A program made the translations under genes and the position numbers. This document shows positions 6,816-9,273 of a DNA stretch of 9,273 nt, piece by piece. The number at the start of each line of letters is the position of its first letter. Position 1 is the stretch's first letter. Source of the DNA: UBA6220 sp937870835 (GTDB taxonomy: Bacteria > Patescibacteriota > Minisyncoccia > Minisyncoccales > Minisyncoccaceae); contig DAOLWP010000024.1 of NCBI GenBank assembly GCA_035421265.1, positions 1 through 9,273 on the forward strand. Reading direction: 5' to 3'. Below the pieces are notes generated by a model. It was not told the origin of the DNA. It saw only the letters and a program-made list of their open reading frames with translations, and made no database searches.

Positions 6816-6858
6816 TATTTTAGATAGTTATAATAATAAATATAAATAAAAAAATATT

Positions 6859-7593
6859 ATGGAACATTCAGATAAAAGCTTAATAAAAATTGCTTACATT
6901 TTAGGAATTTTTTTTATAATTGGTTTGGGGATTATTAGCTATACTTGGTTTCAAGTTAAAGCATCGGATAATGCTTTAAGTGTTACTGGTTCGGCAAAAC
7001 AATCCGTTACCTCTGATTTAGTAAAATGGAATTCTAATTTTTCACGCAAAGTTTATGTAACAGATTTAAAAAATGGCTATGCGCAAATGAAAAAAGATGA
7101 AGATGAAGTAATTAAATTTTTGAAAGATAACGGTGTTTTAGATACAGAAATGTCAATTTCTCCTATTTCTATGCAAAAAGAATATGTTTATGACGTTAAG
7201 AATGGTTCGGAACCTGACCAATATACATTGGTACAAACTGTTTCAGTCCAATCTAATAATATTGATAAAATAACAAACATTAGCAAAGAGACACAGGTAT
7301 TAATTAATCAAGGGGTAATTTTTTCAAGTTTTGCGCCAGAATATTATTATTCAAAATTGCCAGAAGTGAGAATAGCTCTTTTGCCAGAAGCTATGAAAGA
7401 TGCGCAAAACAGAGCAACATCAATTTCTAAAACAACTGGGCAAAAAGTAGGTTCATTAAAATCAGCTACCATGGGGGTAGTTCAAGTAACACAACCAAAT
7501 TCAGTAGATATTTCTGATTATGGCAATTACGATGTCTCTACTATTGAAAAAGAAGTAATGATTACAGTAAGAGCTTCTTTTTCTTTAAAATAA
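6859..7593 (+). CDS. SIMPL (DUF541) domain protein with N-terminal membrane anchor
   Basis: A 244-residue protein. Residues 8-28 form one hydrophobic segment (IAYILGIFFIIGLGIISYTW) after a short charged N-terminus, consistent with an uncleaved anchor or signal-anchor and an extracytoplasmic body. After it comes NALSVTGSAKQSVTSDLVKW, the typical opening strand of the SIMPL family. Later hallmarks are helix KKDEDEVIKFLKDNGV, a strand YTLVQTVSVQ, the block LPEAMKDAQNRATSISKTTG, then KVGSLKSATMGV and a closing strand EVMITVRASFSL. SIMPL/BP26-like proteins are widespread in bacterial envelopes and can assemble into ring-like oligomers, but their role is mostly unknown. The gene has a candidate promoter and a strong terminator, so it appears to be monocistronic. 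No Shine-Dalgarno precedes the ATG. Confidence 0.88.
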   Translation: MEHSDKSLIKIAYILGIFFIIGLGIISYTWFQVKASDNALSVTGSAKQSVTSDLVKWNSNFSRKVYVTDLKNGYAQMKKDEDEVIKFLKDNGVLDTEMSISPISMQKEYVYDVKNGSEPDQYTLVQTVSVQSNNIDKITNISKETQVLINQGVIFSSFAPEYYYSKLPEVRIALLPEAMKDAQNRATSISKTTGQKVGSLKSATMGVVQVTQPNSVDISDYGNYDVSTIEKEVMITVRASFSLK

Positions 7594-7601
7594 TAGAATT
7601 T

Positions 7602-7642
7602 AAAATCAGAGCTTAGTAATTTTTAAAAAGCTTTGATTTTTT
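7602..7642 (+). terminator. Rho-independent terminator of the SIMPL gene
   Basis: AAAATCAGAGCTT (7602-7614) pairs with AAGCTTTGATTTT (7628-7640) over 13 bp including one G-U pair, with a 13-nt loop and a T run ending at 7642. It begins 8 nt after the SIMPL stop codon. Confidence 0.85.
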
Positions 7643-7671
7643 ATTGTTTTCTTTCTTTTTTAAATTTTTTG

Positions 7672-7680
7672 TGCTATATT
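7672..7680 (+). promoter_or_regulatory. Candidate extended -10 promoter of the M50 protease gene
   Basis: TGCTATATT fits an extended -10 (TGn before TATATT at 7675-7680) with no good -35 box upstream, only T-rich sequence. The ATG at 7697 would be about 10 nt from the expected transcription start, again leaving little room for a Shine-Dalgarno, and none is visible. Confidence 0.45.
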
Positions 7681-7696
7681 AATTAAAATTTTTTAT

Positions 7697-8326
7697 ATGG
7701 ATTTAATTATAATTTTTGGTTTTATTATTTTAATTTTTTCAGTTATTATTCATGAAGTGGCTCATGGGACAATGGCTTTTGCTTTGGGAGACCCAACAGC
7801 TAAAATAGAAGGCCGTTTAAGCCTTAATCCTATTAATCATATTGATCCTGTAGGAACAATATTTTTACCTTTATTTTTAATTTTTTTAGGAAGTCCGGTA
7901 ATAATAGGATGGGCGAAACCAGTGCCAGTTAATTTTTATAATTTAACTGATAAAAGATACGGCGCCTTAAAGGTTTCTTTAGCCGGACCTTTGGTTAATT
8001 TTATTATAGCGACATTTTTTGCGTTAGTAATTCGTTTTGCGCCCACTCTAAATCAAGGAGCCTACGATATTTTTCAATTAGTTTCAATTTACAATTTATG
8101 TCTAGCGCTCTTTAATTTAATCCCAATTTTTCCATTAGATGGATTTCATATTCTATTTGACCTTTTACCGCAGGGAGAGTATTTAGAAAAAATAAGAATT
8201 TTTTTCTATAAATTTGGTTCTCTCATTTTAATTTTTTTCATTTTTATTTTTCCGGGAATTAATTGGATATTTGCTTGGTGCAGTAGAATTTTTTATTTTT
8301 TAAGCGGCCAGCCTATTATTATTTAA
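7697..8326 (+). CDS. Site-2 protease family (M50) intramembrane zinc metalloprotease
   Basis: A 209-residue, very hydrophobic protein. The zinc motif HEVAH is at 19-23 inside the first membrane helix, and the second metal-ligand motif LDG at 147-149 follows FNLIPIFP. Other M50 marks are GRLSLNPINHIDPVG (about 39-53), GWAKPVPVN (71-79) and SLAGPLVNF (94-102). Five or so membrane segments are apparent. No PDZ domain is present, so it belongs to the short SpoIVFB/Rip-like group rather than the RseP type. Such enzymes cut transmembrane substrates within the bilayer, often anti-sigma factors; no partner is visible here. All catalytic residues are kept. The start is the first ATG, after the SIMPL terminator. 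No hairpin is seen after its stop. Confidence 0.93.
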   Translation: MDLIIIFGFIILIFSVIIHEVAHGTMAFALGDPTAKIEGRLSLNPINHIDPVGTIFLPLFLIFLGSPVIIGWAKPVPVNFYNLTDKRYGALKVSLAGPLVNFIIATFFALVIRFAPTLNQGAYDIFQLVSIYNLCLALFNLIPIFPLDGFHILFDLLPQGEYLEKIRIFFYKFGSLILIFFIFIFPGINWIFAWCSRIFYFLSGQPIII

Positions 8327-8337
8327 TAAACAGTAAT

Positions 8338-8364
8338 TTGACAAGCGCTAAAGAGGCTGATAAT
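8338..8364 (+). promoter_or_regulatory. Candidate promoter of the thymidylate synthase-like gene
   Basis: A consensus -35 TTGACA (8338-8343) is followed after 15 nt by GATAAT (8359-8364), or after 17 nt by the weaker TAATTT (8361-8366). It begins 11 nt after the M50 stop, so the downstream gene can be transcribed independently. The expected start near 8370-8373 falls inside the left arm of an inverted repeat. Confidence 0.6.
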
Positions 8365-8366
8365 TT

Positions 8367-8388
8367 AAGGACAGGACATTCTGTCCTT
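8367..8388. repeat. Perfect 8-bp inverted repeat at the expected transcription start
   Basis: AAGGACAG (8367-8374) and CTGTCCTT (8381-8388) are exact reverse complements around a 6-nt spacer GACATT. It directly follows the -10 box and precedes the ribosome binding site by 14 nt. It could be an operator bound by a dimeric repressor. If the transcript starts upstream of 8367 it would instead form a leader hairpin. There is no T run, so it is not a terminator for the M50 gene. Confidence 0.6.
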
Positions 8389-8402
8389 TGTCAATTATTA
8401 TT

Positions 8403-8407
8403 AGGAG
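8403..8407 (+). promoter_or_regulatory. Shine-Dalgarno AGGAG deciding the start at 8415
   Basis: AGGAG lies 7 nt before ATG 8415, the ideal spacing, but only 1 nt before the in-frame ATG 8409. This favours 8415 over both 8409 and an upstream TTG at 8388, which would lie within the inverted repeat. No other gene in the window has a comparably clear site. Confidence 0.8.
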
Positions 8408-8414
8408 AATGAGC

Positions 8415-9212
8415 ATGGAATTATCAGAAGTTAATGTTATTAAGGAAACAAGTTTTCCGCGTGGCTGGCAAAAGGCCGCCGCTTTTATAGAGGAGGAGGG
8501 AATCTTTAGGACTATTGGTGGTCCCAAAGAAGGTTTCCCAGAAGTAATTGAGCGCAAAGAGATTATAGACACTTGTCAGATGTTAATTTTTACTGGCGAG
8601 GCCATTACTCAAATTGAAAAAGGAGTAATGCATCCATTATTTCCATTCCGTCAAAAACAATTAGAGGCCTATTGTCATCAGTTTACAACCAAGTATGTTG
8701 AAAATTGGCGTCAATTGCCGTACAATGATCCGCATAAATTTAAATATCTTTATTTAGATAGATTTCTTTATCCAATTGACCAATTGGAGGCAATGCGGAA
8801 AAATTTGGCTGTTTTGGTTAAAGAGCAGATTAGCTCTAATAGGGTTCAAGCTATTACTTGGCAACCAGCGCAAGACCGTTATAATGACGAACCTCCTTGC
8901 TTGCAAATTATCCAAGTTATTTATTTAGGAAAAGATGATAATGGGCAAGATAAAGTAGATTTACGACTTTATTGGCGGTCTAGGGACATTAATGCTGTTC
9001 AAGCCAATATTATTTGTTTGAATAGAGCCTTTCAGCACTTTTTCTTGAAGCCGAATCATTGCCAGATTGAAAGATGGCTTGATTATTCTTCTTCCTTGCA
9101 TTGTTATCAAGACCGGCTTCAGGATTTACATAAAGCCGCTTGGTATGCGAGAAACGAGAATCAGTTTTTTATTGATACGCCACTTTGCCCTTATCCTTAT
9201 AATTTTAAGTAA
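8415..9212 (+). CDS. Divergent thymidylate synthase (ThyA)-like protein
   Basis: A 265-residue protein. The C-terminal half carries the ThyA core in order: NRVQAITWQPAQD (like the family's RRA-V-W-P--D), EPPCLQIIQV with the candidate nucleophilic cysteine, LRLYWRSRD (phosphate-binding arginine and the conserved D), AVQANI with the asparagine that in ThyA reads the uracil ring, and SSLHCYQ matching the H-x-Y near the nucleotide sugar. This resembles the archaeal-type or 'atypical' ThyA more than the E. coli enzyme. The N-terminal half does not show the usual folate-side blocks, so methylation of dUMP with methylene-THF is likely but not certain; a related pyrimidine C5 transferase is possible. 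It has its own promoter, a strong AGGAG site, and a terminator, so it appears to be monocistronic. Its codons look less A-rich than those of the R-M genes. Confidence 0.72.
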   Translation: MELSEVNVIKETSFPRGWQKAAAFIEEEGIFRTIGGPKEGFPEVIERKEIIDTCQMLIFTGEAITQIEKGVMHPLFPFRQKQLEAYCHQFTTKYVENWRQLPYNDPHKFKYLYLDRFLYPIDQLEAMRKNLAVLVKEQISSNRVQAITWQPAQDRYNDEPPCLQIIQVIYLGKDDNGQDKVDLRLYWRSRDINAVQANIICLNRAFQHFFLKPNHCQIERWLDYSSSLHCYQDRLQDLHKAAWYARNENQFFIDTPLCPYPYNFK

Positions 9213-9215
9213 AAT

Positions 9216-9242
9216 AGATTCATTTTTTTTTGAATCTTTTTT
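9216..9242 (+). terminator. Rho-independent terminator after the ThyA-like gene
   Basis: AGATTCA (9216-9222) pairs with TGAATCT (9231-9237) around a loop of eight T, followed by a T run to 9242. It begins 4 nt after the stop codon. Nothing recognisable follows it to the window end. Confidence 0.75.
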
Positions 9243-9273
9243 ATTGATTAATAATTTTAATTGTTTTAAAATT

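Noticed and set aside
8388..8414. Upstream TTG start for the ThyA-like gene
   Set aside because: The TTG lies in the inverted repeat and has no ribosome binding site; AGGAG is correctly spaced only to ATG 8415.
8348..8572. 74-codon - strand ORF over the start of the ThyA-like gene
   Set aside because: It is antisense to the promoter, inverted repeat and first codons of a well-supported gene and has no recognisable content.
1..9273. CRISPR array, insertion sequence or toxin-antitoxin pair
   Set aside because: No regularly spaced repeats, no transposase or inverted terminal repeats, and no small paired genes of known toxin-antitoxin type were seen on either strand.

Overview
The window is AT-rich and reads like a genome fragment from a small-genome bacterium, most plausibly of the Candidate Phyla Radiation (Patescibacteria, Parcubacteria-like). 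The hints are compact operons with few recognisable Shine-Dalgarno sites, a short four-cysteine bL28, a remnant of a Cys-rich CGDGxC-type domain, and a SIMPL-domain gene next to a minimal M50 protease. The taxonomic call is an inference. Every gene seen whole ends in TAA or TAG, and the standard code fits.

Left half (1-5689, + strand): a Type III restriction-modification operon. It starts with the 3' part of the methyltransferase gene mod, whose 5' end lies outside the window, and ends with the complete helicase-nuclease gene res. Two unusual genes sit between them: a DUF3800 protein, and a protein with an N-terminal winged-helix-like domain and a C-terminal PD-(D/E)XK-type nuclease motif. 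The genes overlap by 11 bp or are 2 nt apart, so they look like one translationally coupled unit. This four-gene layout is the best candidate here for an under-described system: a Type III R-M locus with a built-in second nuclease or sensor module.

Middle (5690-6402): a debris zone with no intact gene. It holds unrecognised frame-broken sequence, a decayed inorganic pyrophosphatase C-terminal half spread over three frames, a rho-independent terminator, and on the - strand the tail of a Cys-rich protein without a start. This zone lies between the R-M operon and the 3' end of a tRNA-Pro gene, as would be expected for an accessory region grown next to a tRNA gene.

Right half (6403-9273): ordinary chromosomal genes. 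On the - strand, rpmB (bL28) is followed after 21 nt by tRNA-Pro(GGG), probably on one transcript with a near-leaderless start. On the + strand come a membrane-anchored SIMPL (DUF541) protein, an M50 site-2-type protease, and a divergent thymidylate synthase-like protein. Each of the three has a candidate promoter, and terminators follow the first and the third. The thymidylate synthase-like gene is the only one with a strong AGGAG ribosome binding site, and a perfect inverted repeat lies at its predicted transcription start.
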